A stretch of 64,000 nucleotides of DNA from Caballeronia sordidicola. GTDB taxonomy: Bacteria; Pseudomonadota; Gammaproteobacteria; Burkholderiales; Burkholderiaceae. The notes below the pieces were generated by a model. The model saw nothing but the letters and a program-made list of their open reading frames with translations, ran no database searches and was not told where the DNA came from. Location of the stretch: assembly GCF_001544455.2 (NCBI RefSeq), contig NZ_FCOC02000005.1:239596-303595 (forward strand). Direction: 5' to 3'. The translations under genes were made by a program, and so were the position numbers. Positions 20,794 through 29,177 of the stretch are shown here, one piece after another. The stretch's first letter is position 1; the number at the start of each line of letters is the position of its first letter.

Positions 20794-20952
20794 TCAGTGA
20801 GGCGGACCGCCAATCAGCATTTGATAAAACCAGACCGCGAAACCGTAAGCAGCCACAAACACAATGGTGAGCACCGGAACCATGACGATGGTCAGGAACA
20901 GGAAGCTGCGCAGTTCCTCGGTTTTTCGAAGGGACGTTTCGGTTTCTGTCAT
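20794..20952 (-). CDS. napE: Small membrane protein NapE
   Basis: This is a 52-residue protein with a charged N-terminus (TETETSLRKTEELRSFLF) and one membrane helix (LTIVMVPVLTIVFVAAYGFAVWFY), matching NapE. Its exact role in nitrate reduction is unsettled. It is the first gene of the operon and precedes napD by about 50 bases. The reading frame is open further upstream, but only this ATG gives NapE-like sequence. Confidence 0.85.
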   Translation of the reverse strand: MTETETSLRKTEELRSFLFLTIVMVPVLTIVFVAAYGFAVWFYQMLIGGPPH

Positions 20953-21278
20953 GATTATGGCGACGTGATAAGACACGCAATTAAAACCGTGTTTTCGAGA
21001 TGCTGCTGTGGGATTGATTGTTGGCGCAGGAGAGAAAAGCGTCAAGCGGTTTATTGTTTGATATCGCAGGAACGATAAAGCCGACTATTTCTGAGTTTTT
21101 ATTTTAATAACAATGCATCGCATGGGATGCAAGCAATTATTGAATTTAAATTTTTTATTATCAATACGCTTTACGTTTCATTAAAAAATTCAATGCCTGA
21201 AAATGCGCGCGAGGTTAATTGAAACGGTAGTGAATGAGGCGGCGCAGCGGCCGCCTCAGGAAAGCTCACTTGGAAGCT
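20953..21278. other. AT-rich leader of the nap-ccm operon
   Basis: The stretch 21090-21195 is strikingly AT-rich compared with the rest of the window. It should hold the nap promoter. I looked for an FNR box (TTGAT-N4-ATCAA) and found no good copy. Confidence 0.4.
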
Positions 21279-21983
21279 TCAGCCCCGCTTCGGAATGTTC
21301 AATCCTTTTTCCACCGCCGGCCGCGCTACGAATGCGTTCAGCGCGCGTTTCACGTTCGGGAAACTGTCGAAATCCACCAGTTCGCCCGCTTCGTAGAAAC
21401 CGACCAGATTGCGAATCCACGGGAAACTCGCTATGTCCGCGATGGTGTAGTCGTCGCCCATGATCCACTTGCGGGCCACGAGCCGCTCTTCGACCACGGC
21501 CAGCAAGCGTTTTGATTCGGCCACGTAGCGATCCCGCGGACGCTTGTCTTCGTAGTCCCTGCCGGCGAATTTGTTGAAGAAACCAAGTTGCCCGAACATC
21601 GGGCCAATGCCGCCCATCTGGAACATCACCCACTGGATCGTTTGGTAGCGGCCGGCGGCGTCTTGCGGGATGAACTGGCCGGATTTATCGGCGAGATAAA
21701 GCAGGATCGCGCCCGATTCGAACAGCCCCAGCGGCTTGCCGTCCGGACCATCGGGATCGATGATCGCAGGAATCTTGTTGTTCGGATTCAACGATAAAAA
21801 CGCCGGCGACATCTGGTCACCGGTCTCGAAGCTGACCAGATGCGGTTCGTACGGCAGGCCGGTCTCCTCCAGCATGATCGAAACCTTGACGCCATTGGGC
21901 GTTGGCAGCGAATAAAGCTGAATCCGGTCGGGATGCTGCGCAGGCCATTTTGCTGTGACGGGGAAAGCGGACAACTCGGTCAT
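21279..21983 (-). CDS. Glutathione S-transferase, YfcG/YghU-like (Ure2p type)
   Basis: The 234-residue protein has an N-terminal thioredoxin-like domain with LYSLPTPNGVKVSIMLEE and the glutathione-binding NKIPAI and ESGAILLYLA motifs. It is followed by a helical domain with GDDYTIADIASFPW. The TPNG segment is typical of nu-class enzymes, which act as disulphide-bond reductases on glutathione conjugates. It is divergent from glcB. Confidence 0.87.
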   Translation of the reverse strand: MTELSAFPVTAKWPAQHPDRIQLYSLPTPNGVKVSIMLEETGLPYEPHLVSFETGDQMSPAFLSLNPNNKIPAIIDPDGPDGKPLGLFESGAILLYLADKSGQFIPQDAAGRYQTIQWVMFQMGGIGPMFGQLGFFNKFAGRDYEDKRPRDRYVAESKRLLAVVEERLVARKWIMGDDYTIADIASFPWIRNLVGFYEAGELVDFDSFPNVKRALNAFVARPAVEKGLNIPKRG

Positions 21984-22245
21984 GGATATCCTCTAGACAA
22001 AAGCACGGGCCGGTCGGAAATGATGCGCCGCCTGCATGATTGATCCGGGTTGTTTCGGCGCGGCAGGCCGACAAATATAGTCATTTCGGCTGAACTTGTC
22101 TTTTGGCGCCGCGCGCCAGCGCGACCGTAGAGGTGATCCTCCATGCCTCGGATTGCGTCACCAGCGGGCCGACTGGTTCAAGAAGCGTTAACATGGCACC
22201 TACAATGCTGCATCGCGACGAATATAAACAGAGCTGGAGATACTC

Positions 22246-24423
22246 ATGAGTCAAATGATTAAGCGAAACGGATTACAGGTTGCCGACGTGCTCGCCGAGT
22301 ACGTCGAAAATGAGGCGCTTTCGGGCGTCGGCATTGAAAGCGACACCTTCTGGAAAGGTTTCGATGCCCTCGTTCACGACCTCGCGCCGAAGAACCGCGC
22401 GTTGCTTGCCGAGCGCGACCGGCTGCAGACGGAACTGGATAAATGGCATCGCGCGAATCCTGGGCCAGTGCGCGATTTGAAGGCGTATCGCGGGTTTCTG
22501 GAAGGCATTGGTTATATCGTGCCGGCAAGTTCGGCGGTGAAGGCGACCACGCAGAATATCGATACGGAAATCGCCACGCAGGCCGGGCCGCAACTCGTCG
22601 TGCCGCTTTCGAACCAGCGTTATGCGCTCAACGCGGCGAACGCGCGCTGGGGCAGTTTGTACGACGCGCTCTATGGCACCGACGCCATTCCCGACACCAA
22701 CGGCGCTGAGCGCACCGCGCAATTCAACCCGGCTCGCGGCGCAGCGGTCATTGCGCGCGCGCGTGCCTTTCTTGACGAATCCGCGCCGCTCGCAAACGGC
22801 TCGCATGCCGACGCCACCGCGTATCGCGTGGAAGGCGGCAAGCTCGCCGTCGCGCTGAAAAACGGTTCGTCGGCGTTGAAGTTTCCTGAACAGTTCATCG
22901 GCTTCCAGGGCGAAGGAAGCGCGCCTTCCGCCGTCCTGCTCAAGCACCACGGCCTGCACTTCGAGATCCAGATCGACGCGGCGGATTCCATTGGCAAGAC
23001 CGACGCCGCGCATGTGAAGGACGTGCTGATGGAAGCGGCTGTATCGACGATCATCGATTGCGAGGATTCGGTCGCGGCCGTCGACGCCGCAGATAAAGTC
23101 CAGCTCTACCGCAACTGGACCGGCCTCATGAAAGGCGACCTGGCCGAGGACGTCACGAAGAACGGCAAGACCTTCACGCGCCGTCTGAACGCGGATCGCG
23201 AATACACCGCGCCCGATGGTTCCACGGTCAAGCTGCATGGCCGCTCGCTGCTGTTCATTCGCAACGTCGGGCACCTGATGACCAATCCGGCCGTGGTCGA
23301 TCGCGAAGGCCACGAGATTCCCGAGGGCATTCTCGACGCCGTGATGACGTCGCTTGGCGCCCTGCATGATCTGAAAAACAAGCTCAATTCGCGCACGGGA
23401 TCGATTTACATCGTCAAGCCCAAGATGCACGGACCGGCTGAAGTCGCCTTCTCCGATGAGCTTTTTGGCCGTGTCGAAGATCTGCTTGGCTTGCCGCGAT
23501 ACACCATCAAGATGGGCATCATGGACGAGGAACGGCGCACGAGCGTCAACCTGCAGGCTTGCATTGCAGCGGCATCGGCGCGCGTGGCGTTCATCAACAC
23601 GGGCTTTCTCGATCGCACCGGTGACGAAATGCACAGCGCCATGGAAGCCGGTCCCATGATGCGAAAAGGCGACATGAAAACGTCGGCATGGATCACGGCG
23701 TATGAGCGCAACAATGTGCTCGCGGGGTTGAGTTCGGGCTTGCGTGGGCGCGCCCAGATTGGCAAGGGCATGTGGGCGATGCCCGACCTCATGCACGCCA
23801 TGCTCGAGCAGAAGATTGCGCATCCAAAGGCCGGCGCGAACACGGCGTGGGTGCCTTCGCCGACCGCGGCTACGCTGCACGCGCTGCATTACCATCAAGT
23901 CGACGTCCAGGCCGTGCAGCAAGAGCTGGAGAAGACCGGGTACGACAGCGCGCGCGATGCGTTGCTCGACGGGCTGCTGACGATTCCGGTCGTTGAAAAG
24001 GCCCAGTGGTCCGATACCGAGATTCGCCAGGAAATCGAGAACAACGCGCAAGGGATTCTGGGGTACGTGGTGCGCTGGGTGGACCAGGGCGTGGGATGTT
24101 CGAAGGTGCCGGATATCCACGATATCGGCCTGATGGAAGACCGCGCAACGCTGCGGATCTCGAGCCAGCATATTGCGAACTGGCTGTATCACGGGGTGGT
24201 TTCGGAGGCGCTGGTGAACGAGACGTTCGAGCGCATGGCCAAGGTGGTGGACGCGCAGAACGAAGGCGATCCGTATTACCAGCCGATGGCCGGGCACTTC
24301 GAAACGTCGCTGGCTTTCAAGGCGGCGAAGGCGCTGGTGTTTGAAGGGCGCGCGCAGCCGAGCGGTTATACGGAACCGTTGTTGCACAAGTTCCGGTTGG
24401 AAGTGAAGGCGTTGCGGGGGTAG
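22246..24423 (+). CDS. glcB: Malate synthase G
   Basis: At 725 residues it has the length of monomeric malate synthase G. Conserved runs include [36 protein letters not shown] (magnesium-binding acidic residue) and [15 protein letters not shown] near the C-terminus. It condenses glyoxylate and acetyl-CoA to malate. A GAGAT site lies before the ATG. No glc or ace genes are adjacent. A long frame on the opposite strand is a coding shadow. Confidence 0.96.
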   Translation: MSQMIKRNGLQVADVLAEYVENEALSGVGIESDTFWKGFDALVHDLAPKNRALLAERDRLQTELDKWHRANPGPVRDLKAYRGFLEGIGYIVPASSAVKATTQNIDTEIATQAGPQLVVPLSNQRYALNAANARWGSLYDALYGTDAIPDTNGAERTAQFNPARGAAVIARARAFLDESAPLANGSHADATAYRVEGGKLAVALKNGSSALKFPEQFIGFQGEGSAPSAVLLKHHGLHFEIQIDAADSIGKTDAAHVKDVLMEAAVSTIIDCEDSVAAVDAADKVQLYRNWTGLMKGDLAEDVTKNGKTFTRRLNADREYTAPDGSTVKLHGRSLLFIRNVGHLMTNPAVVDREGHEIPEGILDAVMTSLGALHDLKNKLNSRTGSIYIVKPKMHGPAEVAFSDELFGRVEDLLGLPRYTIKMGIMDEERRTSVNLQACIAAASARVAFINTGFLDRTGDEMHSAMEAGPMMRKGDMKTSAWITAYERNNVLAGLSSGLRGRAQIGKGMWAMPDLMHAMLEQKIAHPKAGANTAWVPSPTAATLHALHYHQVDVQAVQQELEKTGYDSARDALLDGLLTIPVVEKAQWSDTEIRQEIENNAQGILGYVVRWVDQGVGCSKVPDIHDIGLMEDRATLRISSQHIANWLYHGVVSEALVNETFERMAKVVDAQNEGDPYYQPMAGHFETSLAFKAAKALVFEGRAQPSGYTEPLLHKFRLEVKALRG

Positions 24424-24552
24424 TCGACTTGGCGATGGGCCAATCGGGTTCATCGCCACCGCCATTGTTCCTAGCGATTCTTGCCTTTCACGAAGGTCGT
24501 CACACAAGGGGCTGGCACGAACGCGCGAGTTTGCTATAATCCGCGACTTGCT

Positions 24553-24642
24553 GGAGAGATGGATGAGCGGTTTAAGTCGCACGCCTGGAAAGCGTGTTTA
24601 GGGTCAAACCTAACCGGGGTTCGAATCCCCGTCTCTCCGCCA
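24553..24642 (+). tRNA. tRNA-Ser (GGA)
   Basis: A 90-base class II tRNA with long variable arm and encoded GCCA end is readable. The anticodon GGA lies in CCTGGAAAG. The acceptor stem GGAGAGA pairs with TCTCTCC. Its 3-prime end contains the left attachment repeat of the integrated element, which leaves the tRNA intact. Confidence 0.95.
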
Positions 24643-24649
24643 GAATACG
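24629..24649 (+). repeat. Left attachment repeat (21 bp)
   Basis: The first 14 bases are the last bases of the tRNA gene through CCA and the other 7 follow it. The identical sequence recurs at 33184-33204; bases on either side differ. Confidence 0.92.
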
Positions 24650-24654
24650 CGGAT

Positions 24655-24680
24655 AAGCCCATGATTTCATGGGCTTTTTT
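24655..24680 (+). terminator. Terminator after tRNA-Ser
   Basis: A 10-bp perfect stem (24655-24664 with 24667-24676) is followed by a run of six T. It lies inside the element, just past the left repeat. The element therefore brought its own terminator for the tRNA. Confidence 0.8.
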
Positions 24681-24682
24681 GT

Positions 24683-25065
24683 TTCGGGATGTAGCCCGAT
24701 ATACACTTAAGACTACACTTTAAACGGTGCAATTTGGCGAATAGAAAGCCGTTTGGGTAAGCCTTTATCAGCTTGACTAGAGGCTTGCTTGGTCGCAGTT
24801 GGATGCGCAGCGCACAAAGGCTCCGTACGTACTGGGTCAACAACTCTCATGGTGACGCGGCAAACCGCTATAGGTGGGTGTTGGGTCAGGAGTTTGTCAC
24901 CACCGTTGCCCTCGCGGATCTGGCGTGCTACGAGAGGCGACACCGCAAAAAGCCCATGCACGAACAAATCTGAGGGCTTTTGCCCAAGGATTTTAAACGC
25001 GGTGTAAGCGGCGCTTAGTCAATATCGAACAATGAGCCGCGCGCCTCCGGCATTTGGGAAGATTC
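24683..25065. other. Left end of the element, no convincing gene
   Basis: Apart from the arm sites, this stretch shows only weak open frames on both strands. A hairpin-like pair (GCAAAAAGCCC near 24948 and GGGCTTTTGC near 24973) could terminate transcription. Confidence 0.35.
24702..24721 (+). repeat. Left integrase arm-type sites
   Basis: Two TACACTT copies start at 24702 and 24714, 12 bases apart. The same motif pair with the same 12-base period is found at the right end (33045-33066), and both pairs are followed by an A-rich step and ACGG. Confidence 0.55.
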
Positions 25066-25878
25066 TCATGGAGCAGGTTCGGCTGAACCAGCCGCCATCG
25101 TGCGGGCTGCCTTGCGCTGGAATTGTTTTAATCTGAGTTCAATGTAATCTGCGAGGAACTCGTACGTCTCCTGCGTAGGCTCTCCGCTAAAAGCAACAGT
25201 GACGTCCAAACCATTCGGATCGATAATTTTTTCGCTACGGGCGGAAACGCTCGTCGCCACCGAATTAAGCTGAGACGGTACTGCTGTAGCTCGCGACACA
25301 TCAAACTCGTGTACGGGTGGCTCAGGCGCATCCAGGTCGTCGCCAGCGGGCATTTCACTTTCAGGCACGCTCAAATATTGTCTTAAACCGGCAAACGACT
25401 CGTTTTGTCGCAGCGTCCGCGCGACGCGCGCTGCAGTTTCCTGCTGGAAACCCCGATCAAACATCAGATAATGGCTCAACGTGTGGTCAGAGGGCAGCCC
25501 ATCCGGCCAGCGTTGAAACACTTCACTTGCTACGGGTGGCGTCAGGGCGGCCTGTCGGGTGTAGGCCGCTTTTTCTTCAGATTCGGGCCGACTATCTAAC
25601 AAGATACGAAGTGCAAGGTCAGTCAATCGCACCATCCTTGCGCCCGACCCTGGCTCATCGGATAACAGCCCGTAGCTCTTTAGCGCAGCGACTGTCTGTT
25701 TAAAACCACTGCTTAGTTCGCTATTACCCCAGTGCTTTGCGACTGAGGAAGACGGCGCGCTGCTGCGGCGCTCGTGCGAATACAGCACTTGCGCTCTTTG
25801 CAGGGCTGATTCCAGCGGTATAAAGGGGAAATTGGGACTACGTTCCTTTGTCCTTCGCGTCTCTACGGTATCGTTCAC
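25066..25878 (-). CDS. Uncharacterised winged-helix-like protein, cargo gene of the element
   Basis: The 270-residue protein is not one I can name. It begins NDTVETRRTKERSPNFPFIP and has a segment resembling a small winged-helix domain (SSGFKQTVAALKSYGLL then MVRLTDLALRILLDS at about 55-95). A helical middle and an acidic linker (SEMPAGDDLDAPEPP) follow, then a C-terminal beta-plus-helix tail. The GTG start at 25878 has GAGGAGG 6 bases upstream. A sigma-70-type promoter sits inside the longer reading frame, which rules out the upstream start. It lies alone at the end of the element, behind a terminator, which is where satellites tend to carry accessory genes. Confidence 0.65.
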   Translation of the reverse strand: MNDTVETRRTKERSPNFPFIPLESALQRAQVLYSHERRSSAPSSSVAKHWGNSELSSGFKQTVAALKSYGLLSDEPGSGARMVRLTDLALRILLDSRPESEEKAAYTRQAALTPPVASEVFQRWPDGLPSDHTLSHYLMFDRGFQQETAARVARTLRQNESFAGLRQYLSVPESEMPAGDDLDAPEPPVHEFDVSRATAVPSQLNSVATSVSARSEKIIDPNGLDVTVAFSGEPTQETYEFLADYIELRLKQFQRKAARTMAAGSAEPAP

Positions 25879-25902
25879 AGCAACCTCCTCGTTGTTCTCT
25901 GA

Positions 25903-25931
25903 ACTATAGAGAGATAACTTGATTTCGACAA
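25903..25931 (-). promoter_or_regulatory. Sigma-70-type promoter of the 270-aa gene
   Basis: On the minus strand TTGTCG (25926-25931) and TATAGT (25903-25908) are 17 bases apart. The ribosome site and GTG start follow within 25 bases. Confidence 0.6.
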
Positions 25932-26041
25932 GTGCGATTTTGTTCACTTGTTCATGACAAATCTATTGACAAGGAACTTTGGGGTCGGATACAGTGGGAT
26001 CACGGTAGGAAATTTGTTGATTCTGCGAAAGCAGATCAAAC

Positions 26042-26085
26042 AAAAAAAGCCCAGTCGCGCCTTTGACGAGGCGCAATCTGGGCTT
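26042..26085 (-). terminator. Terminator of the capsid operon
   Basis: A long stem (AAGCCCAG 26047-26054 with 26078-26085, inner GCGCCT/AGGCGC) is followed on the minus strand by seven T. It would stop leftward transcripts coming from the capsid cluster before the 270-aa gene. Confidence 0.75.
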
Positions 26086-26101
26086 CTTACTAAGCAAACG
26101 T

Positions 26102-26121
26102 CCCTGTGTTGACGCACAGGG
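26102..26121. other. Small hairpin CCCTGTG/CACAGGG
   Basis: A 7-bp perfect stem with a 6-base loop lies 17 bases from the terminator. It could be part of a structured leader of the rightward small ORF. Its function is unknown. Confidence 0.4.
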
Positions 26122-26239
26122 TAATGGCAAGGTGATATGGACACACCGGATGCCACACGGCTATAGCAAGCACAATGTTAACATAAACGTTGCGCGCTGT
26201 GAAAACAACTGTCCTGCATCCCTAATGGGAGGATTGGGC

Positions 26240-26353
26240 ATGTTTGCTCTTTCCAGCAGTATCAAGGACGTTTTTGTTAACACATACACCCGTATCCGCT
26301 TTGGGCGGGTTGAGTGCGTGTGCCAACATTGGCGGTCCTCACCTAGCCGCTAA
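26240..26353 (+). CDS. Small Ash/Icd-like protein candidate (37 aa)
   Basis: An ATG at 26240 follows GGGAGGAT with good spacing and encodes 37 residues ending DVFVNTYTRIRFGRVECVCQ then HWRSSPSR. From memory this ending resembles the C-terminal motif of the phage Ash family, first linked to P4-type satellite derepression, but I could not check that. The frame is open further upstream (ATG 26150 gives 67 residues). It is the only rightward gene candidate in the element, antisense to the 3-prime part of the capsid transcript. Confidence 0.35.
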   Translation: MFALSSSIKDVFVNTYTRIRFGRVECVCQHWRSSPSR

Positions 26354-26363
26354 TAGCGACCTT

Positions 26364-26400
26364 AGGTGGACGCGGCGCATATCGGCGCCGCGTCCAACCT
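26364..26400. other. Strong GC-rich hairpin
   Basis: An 11-bp perfect stem (26368-26378 with 26385-26395) is extended by AGGT/ACCT across one bulged base. It directly follows the small rightward ORF but has no T-run, so it looks more like a structured RNA element than a simple terminator. Confidence 0.5.
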
Positions 26401-26604
26401 GTCTTCAGAAGAGAGTTGTGGTCCATCAGTTAAACAAGATTCAACCAACGGCGCATCCAGCGAATTAGCTCCATTTGCGCTCCGTTGCAAAAGTGAATGC
26501 CTCCGATATTTCCGGCGTCGGTGGCCAGCGCGAAGAAATCACCCGATTCACCGCAGTTTTCCCGCTGCGATACCCCTCGGAGCACAAGGCCAGGCGGGAC
26601 GAAA

Positions 26605-26787
26605 CTAATCGATTGATTCCAGGCCACGGCGCAGCAAACCCGCTGCTGCCTGGGAAAGTGAAATTCGCATGCCGGTAGCCTGCTCGACGCGCTGCTTGTG
26701 CGCTTCGATTGCGGCCAATAAGTCGCGATCAGCAACTACTGAAAAATGTTTAGCCTTGCTGGTCGCTTCAAGCGTGTTTGTCTGCAT
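26605..26787 (-). CDS. Small ribbon-helix-helix-like protein
   Basis: The 60-residue protein (from ATG 26787, with GAAAGGGA before it) reads as a short beta strand (KAKHFSVVADRDLLAAIEAH) then helices ending ISLSQAAAGLLRRGLE. This is the layout of RHH DNA-binding proteins. A start at 26814 would give 69 residues and a 14-base overlap with the previous gene. It may be a regulator of the element; no target is known. Confidence 0.5.
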   Translation of the reverse strand: MQTNTLEATSKAKHFSVVADRDLLAAIEAHKQRVEQATGMRISLSQAAAGLLRRGLESID

Positions 26788-26800
26788 CAGATAGTCCCTT

Positions 26801-27238
26801 TCAGTAGTCATCAATCCAGCGTTTTTTCGGGCGGCCAGGGCGTTCCGTCATAGCGCGAATAGCAGCAGCGGCGCCCGCGTCGATGTACTGCACGACTCGC
26901 CTAATCTGCGCATCGGCAAGCCTAGGCCACAGCCGTTCGATGCGGTCTATTAGGTCTTCACCGCCCTCACCGCCGATCATCACGGAGCCGAAAGCAGGGA
27001 TTGTCGCCACGACTCGCGGGAATCCTGCGCCGTCAGGCGAGCGCATCACATACGTTGCGCCGTGCAGTGCGTCTTCGATATGGCGCGGCAGATCGACGGG
27101 CGATTTCTTCGCCTTGCCCTTCGGCTCGACTGGCTTCACACCATTCGCCAGGCAGACACTGCACTGATGCACCGTGCCCACTACTCGGCTTGTCAGGGAG
27201 CGGCAGTTACCGCAGCGCCCGAAAATGTGAAGCGCCAT
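26801..27238 (-). CDS. Zinc-ribbon protein coupled to the capsid gene
   Basis: The 145-residue protein starts with a four-cysteine ribbon: CGNC at 9-12 and CSVC at 26-29. The rest is alpha/beta with no recognised domain and ends in a basic PGRPKKRW segment. Its ATG shares one base with the capsid gene stop (TAATG), so the two are translationally coupled. P2/P4 late activators (Ogr, delta) are also small zinc proteins, but their cysteine spacing differs. It could be a regulator, a scaffold or capsid-linked factor; I cannot decide. Confidence 0.55.
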   Translation of the reverse strand: MALHIFGRCGNCRSLTSRVVGTVHQCSVCLANGVKPVEPKGKAKKSPVDLPRHIEDALHGATYVMRSPDGAGFPRVVATIPAFGSVMIGGEGGEDLIDRIERLWPRLADAQIRRVVQYIDAGAAAAIRAMTERPGRPKKRWIDDY

Positions 27239-28173
27239 TACGCGGCCACCGTCCAGAAGCGCGAGGCATCCGGCAGCAGCGGCTGGAATGCTGCCCAGGC
27301 AGTCACGGCCAGCGAACCGTCGATTTTCGTTCGCTCTGCGATAACGTCCACGTCGCTGCGAATCATGATTGCCGACCGGGCGAACGAACCAATAACGGTG
27401 GCACCCATATCTGGCGTCAGTTCGGCCTGGATGCCAGCAGCGCGAAGCACGCCGTTTTGATCGATAGCAGCGCCATGCGCAGCCGTGCCAACCAGGGCGC
27501 GAAGCTCGGACATACGAACGCCCGATGCAGAAGCGGCAGCCAGGCTGAATGCGGCAGGCGTCGCGGCCACAATGGCGGCCAGCAAAACTGCGTCGGCAGT
27601 GCGAGCCAGGCCCGCAGTGATCGCGTGCATGATCGCGTCTTCCACGCTCGGGTAAGACTTCAGAGTGGCGCGCGTGAACTCAAACCGCAGGCCATAAATG
27701 CCCGTATTGGTTTGCGGGCCGCTCGTGCCATCCACGTGGATTTGAGCACGGCTGATTGGCAACGCGGTAACGCCCACTTCTTCACCATCGGGAACCAGCG
27801 AAAACGGCATGGCTTCGTATGTTTCGAAGTACGCGGGCTTGCTCACCATCATGATGCCGCCCGCGGTGTCTGAAATGGCCTCGCTTGCGTCCTTAAAAAG
27901 GATGACGTTCGCGCCAGCTTGTGCCACCAAGGACTGGCCAATGATCGCGGCATCAATCTTTGAATTCTCTACGGCAGGCGTGCCCATCGGCGCGCGTTTG
28001 AAGGTGCCGTCATTGTCTTGTATTTTCGGGAGCAGATCGCCCTGCAAATCGATCACGCCACGCACCACGGCTTTACCGGGGATCACGGCACGCACTTCAC
28101 CGTTATCTTTAAAAAGCGGTTTGTTGCCCTGCGCTGTGCGGGCTAATTCAAGAAGACGTGAGAGTGTGTTCAT
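27238..28173 (-). CDS. Probable HK97-fold major capsid protein
   Basis: The 311-residue protein fits the layout of HK97-type shells. A Gly-rich N-terminal part is followed by a long spine-like helix at 176-203 (SVEDAIMHAITAGLARTADA). The C-terminal A-domain has the pattern GATVIGSFARSAIMIRSDVD, then DGSLAVTAWAAFQPLL and a terminal FWTV. The call is by pattern and not by homology search. The length is normal for a shell protein without a scaffold domain. No portal, protease or large terminase gene is present, which is unusual. It follows the 134-aa helix-turn-helix gene and is preceded by a shared 23-bp repeat. Confidence 0.55.
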   Translation of the reverse strand: MNTLSRLLELARTAQGNKPLFKDNGEVRAVIPGKAVVRGVIDLQGDLLPKIQDNDGTFKRAPMGTPAVENSKIDAAIIGQSLVAQAGANVILFKDASEAISDTAGGIMMVSKPAYFETYEAMPFSLVPDGEEVGVTALPISRAQIHVDGTSGPQTNTGIYGLRFEFTRATLKSYPSVEDAIMHAITAGLARTADAVLLAAIVAATPAAFSLAAASASGVRMSELRALVGTAAHGAAIDQNGVLRAAGIQAELTPDMGATVIGSFARSAIMIRSDVDVIAERTKIDGSLAVTAWAAFQPLLPDASRFWTVAA

Positions 28174-28245
28174 AGCGTTTAAACGAGTTAGGAATACTTA
28201 TGTTTTGTTTCTGTTCTGGATTGTGCTGAAGGTCTCAGATTTTTC

Positions 28246-28268
28246 CCACGTGTGGGTTTTGGTTCGGA
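28246..28268 (-). promoter_or_regulatory. Shared 23-bp operator-like repeat, copy upstream of the capsid gene
   Basis: This 23-bp sequence, CACGTG-centred and ending GTTCGGA, matches 31709-31731 with one difference. It lies 72 bases before the capsid start in the same orientation and at nearly the same distance as the other copy from alpA. Confidence 0.6.
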
Positions 28269-28324
28269 AAGGAAAATCACCGCTCGCACAACGCGACCAG
28301 AACGAATGGATTAATAGGGCGTCG

Positions 28325-28729
28325 CTATCTGGTCGATATTTCTGACGCTTCCCCTAACGCAAGCAGGAAGTCGTCGCGGGTGTACCCGTTCCTCTCGACT
28401 AGAGCGGTTCCTGCTTCAATATCGTCACGCTTAGGTTTAGCACCTACGGACCGCAGCCAGCCAATAGCCACTAACGTAACAGGCGGCAGTTTCCGCTTTA
28501 GGTTCGCTGTTATCCGTTCACCGCAGCGAAGATGGAGAAGCCAGCCAGGATCGAAACGACCGCGCGATAGGCGAGGAAGCAGCCCGTCCTCGGCGTACTG
28601 CCGAATTCGGCGAGGGGTAATGTCGAAAGTTTCGCTCATCTCCTGCGCGGTCCACGCGTAGAAAGGTGTGCCGGTGCTGGTCTCAGTCGCGCTGTCTGCG
28701 CTGTCGTGGTCAAGTAAAGTATTTTTCAT
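28325..28729 (-). CDS. Helix-turn-helix protein, small terminase-like
   Basis: The 134-residue protein has a MerR/Nu1-type helix-turn-helix at about 26-55 (WTAQEMSETFDITPRRIRQY). A helical region with AIGWLRSVGAKPKRDDIEAG follows. Small terminase subunits such as lambda Nu1 have the same N-terminal fold and sit just before head genes, so DNA-packaging recognition is possible. A plain regulator is equally compatible. No large terminase is in the element. Confidence 0.5.
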   Translation of the reverse strand: MKNTLLDHDSADSATETSTGTPFYAWTAQEMSETFDITPRRIRQYAEDGLLPRLSRGRFDPGWLLHLRCGERITANLKRKLPPVTLVAIGWLRSVGAKPKRDDIEAGTALVERNGYTRDDFLLALGEASEISTR

Positions 28730-28907
28730 ATTATGGGAAACGGAAACGTCCTAAAAAATGCACTCACATTTTTTTCAACGTGGTGCCTTGTACCCCGCAA
28801 CGCAGTCCCTGGAGGAAGGACCCATTGTTAGGGGGGTGGCTCACTTCGGGTGCATCGCATCGATGCCTTTCGCGCCTGCGCACAGCCTCGCCACTGGCAT
28901 CGCCTCG

Positions 28908-29177
28908 TCACAGGTAGTTCGCGCTTGGTAGCCGCAAACTCGCGCCGCGACCGTTCGCCTGGCCAGCGCCTACACTGGTGTCCATGCCATAAGGCTTGGC
29001 AGGGTAGGTGCTGAAGTGCCAAACGCTCAGACCGATATCGAATGCTTCGGCGGCAACGATGCAGCCTGCTGTCATCCAGGCGCACGCATCACCACGTGGC
29101 ACAGCACGAAGCATCTGCATGTGTCGGCGGGCTAGCGCATCACGGCCAGACAGATAGGCACTACTGCACTCGTTCAT
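28908..29177 (-). CDS. Hypothetical protein of the element, 89 aa
   Basis: No family is recognised. The frame starts in an ATGA-type overlap with the end of the preceding 86-aa gene, which supports it as a real coupled gene. The composition is neutral, with no motif or membrane helix of sufficient length. Confidence 0.45.
   Translation of the reverse strand: MNECSSAYLSGRDALARRHMQMLRAVPRGDACAWMTAGCIVAAEAFDIGLSVWHFSTYPAKPYGMDTSVGAGQANGRGASLRLPSANYL

Noticed and set aside
20953..21278. FNR site in the nap leader
   Set aside because: I scanned the AT-rich leader on both strands and found only half-sites (TTGAT) without a matching ATCAA at the right distance.
22273..24582. 769-codon open frame on the minus strand across glcB
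   Set aside because: It is the shadow of a high-GC gene: Arg/His-rich, without domain motifs, whereas the plus strand is a perfect malate synthase G.
26366..26608. 80-codon rightward frame after the Ash-like ORF, starting at GTG
   Set aside because: The start is inside the strong hairpin and the ribosome site is weak; the sequence is not recognised. It is left open but not supported.
26430..26735. 101-codon minus-strand frame overlapping the RHH-like gene
   Set aside because: Overlaps a better-supported gene in another frame, has no ribosome site, and the translation lacks structure.
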